From Gemmataceae bacterium (lineage in GTDB: Bacteria; Planctomycetota; Planctomycetia; Gemmatales; Gemmataceae): a DNA stretch of 5,149 nt. Below the pieces are notes generated by a model that saw only the letters and a program-made list of their open reading frames with translations, did not search any database and was not told the DNA's origin. The stretch is from NCBI GenBank assembly GCA_947490035.1, contig CANLGS010000379.1:1-5149 (forward strand). The letters are read 5' to 3'. Position numbers and translations under genes: made by a program. Positions 4,614 to 5,149 of the stretch are shown here, piece after piece; the first letter of the stretch is position 1; each line of letters begins with the position of its first letter.

Positions 4614-5149
4614 TTGCCTACTCTGTCCAGCACCAGTTTGCCTCGCGTCCCCACGTCCGCACCGAACGGGCCGGCTCCCGAGCCGATCCTCCCACCGACC
4701 CCGCAGGTGTACAGCACCGGACGGAAGTTGTTGTCGTTCCTCACCACGTTCATCGGGGTCACGGTCCCGTTGGCCGGGCTGGGCGTGGGCATGTACCTGG
4801 CGTGGGGCTGGGGCTTCGGGTGGGTCGATTTCGGGCTGCTCGCCGGGATGTACCTCGCGTCCATGCTCGGCATCACCGTCGGGTTCCACCGGTTGTTCAC
4901 GCACCGCGCGTTCCAGACCGTGCGCCCGATCCAGGTGCTCCTCGGCGCGTGCGGGTCGATGTCGTTCCAGGGGCCGCTGCTCGACTGGGTCGGGCGGCAC
5001 CGCCTGCACCACCAGCACAGCGACAAGGAGGGCGACCCGCACTCGCCGTACCCGCACACGCGCGGGGTGAAGGGGTGGCTGGCGGGGTTCTGGCACTCGC
5101 ACATCGGCTGGGCGTTCACGCCGATGCCGGACGACCTGGACCGCTACGC
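4614..5149 (+). CDS. Membrane acyl-CoA (delta-9 type) fatty acid desaturase, 3' end beyond window
   Basis: The N-terminal 178 residues of a membrane di-iron fatty acid desaturase, which puts a double bond into a saturated acyl chain (acyl-CoA or acyl-lipid) and so makes membranes more fluid. Counting from TTG 4614, membrane helices span about 39-63 and 70-90. Histidine box 1 is HRLFTH (92-97), box 2 is HRLHH (129-133) followed by QHSD, and the conserved GFWHSHIGW is at 158-166. The third box lies beyond the window. The start is uncertain: no ATG fits. TTG 4614 has GGGA eight bases upstream and gives a plausible short N-terminus. CTG 4623, TTG 4638 and GTG 4707 are alternatives; the frame stays open far upstream through the RRM gene, so an open frame alone does not fix the start. 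Family sure, start weak. Confidence 0.85.
   Translation, partial: MPTLSSTSLPRVPTSAPNGPAPEPILPPTPQVYSTGRKLLSFLTTFIGVTVPLAGLGVGMYLAWGWGFGWVDFGLLAGMYLASMLGITVGFHRLFTHRAFQTVRPIQVLLGACGSMSFQGPLLDWVGRHRLHHQHSDKEGDPHSPYPHTRGVKGWLAGFWHSHIGWAFTPMPDDLDRY

Noticed and set aside
4061..5119. 352-codon open frame on the minus strand
   Set aside because: It runs antisense to the RRM and desaturase genes, and its Ala/Thr-rich middle is only the reverse of the Gly tract.

Overview
This is a GC-rich window, probably from a planctomycete of the Gemmata group (Gemmataceae). The best pointer is the gene at 2656-3705. It starts with the short 'repeat-companion' domain (TIGR02996 type, seen as LVFADWLDER) that I know mainly from Gemmata-like genomes, followed by leucine-rich repeats. 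GTG and probable TTG starts, palindromic repeats between genes and a Gly-rich RRM protein fit this. The assignment is inferred from recognised families; no search was run.

Layout. (1) 1-950, minus strand: N-terminal 316 residues of a family 39 membrane glycosyltransferase whose 3' end lies outside the window. An 82-bp palindrome of 7-bp repeats sits inside it and is read through in frame. (2) 951-1099: divergent promoter region. (3) 1100-1324, plus strand: small antitoxin-like protein of the 'putative addiction module component' family, with no toxin gene after it. (4) 1325-1527: a large, almost perfect palindrome, then a promoter that copies the antitoxin promoter exactly (TTCCCA, 17 bp, TATCAT). 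(5) 1528-2568: a RavA/MoxR-type AAA+ ATPase with all nucleotide-binding motifs. (6) 2571-2620: a perfect 22-bp inverted repeat. (7) 2656-3705: the leucine-rich-repeat protein. (8) 3706-4099: no gene; it holds one more copy of the repeat at 2571-2620, a candidate -35 box and a structured leader. (9) 4100-4480: an RRM RNA-binding protein with a Gly-rich tail. (10) about 4614-5149: N-terminal part of a membrane acyl-CoA (delta-9 type) fatty acid desaturase, cut by the window end.

How the genes may work together. The AAA+ ATPase and the LRR protein are on the same strand 87 bp apart and may be co-transcribed as a chaperone-like ATPase plus a binding protein. The VWA partner usual for MoxR ATPases is absent here. 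The RRM protein and the desaturase are adjacent and co-directional. Both families are cold-induced in cyanobacteria, so a cold-response pair is a reasonable inference. No complete, obviously new multi-gene system can be proven from this window. The most unusual features are the palindromic elements: one inside a reading frame, one where a toxin gene would be expected, and one family bracketing the LRR gene.
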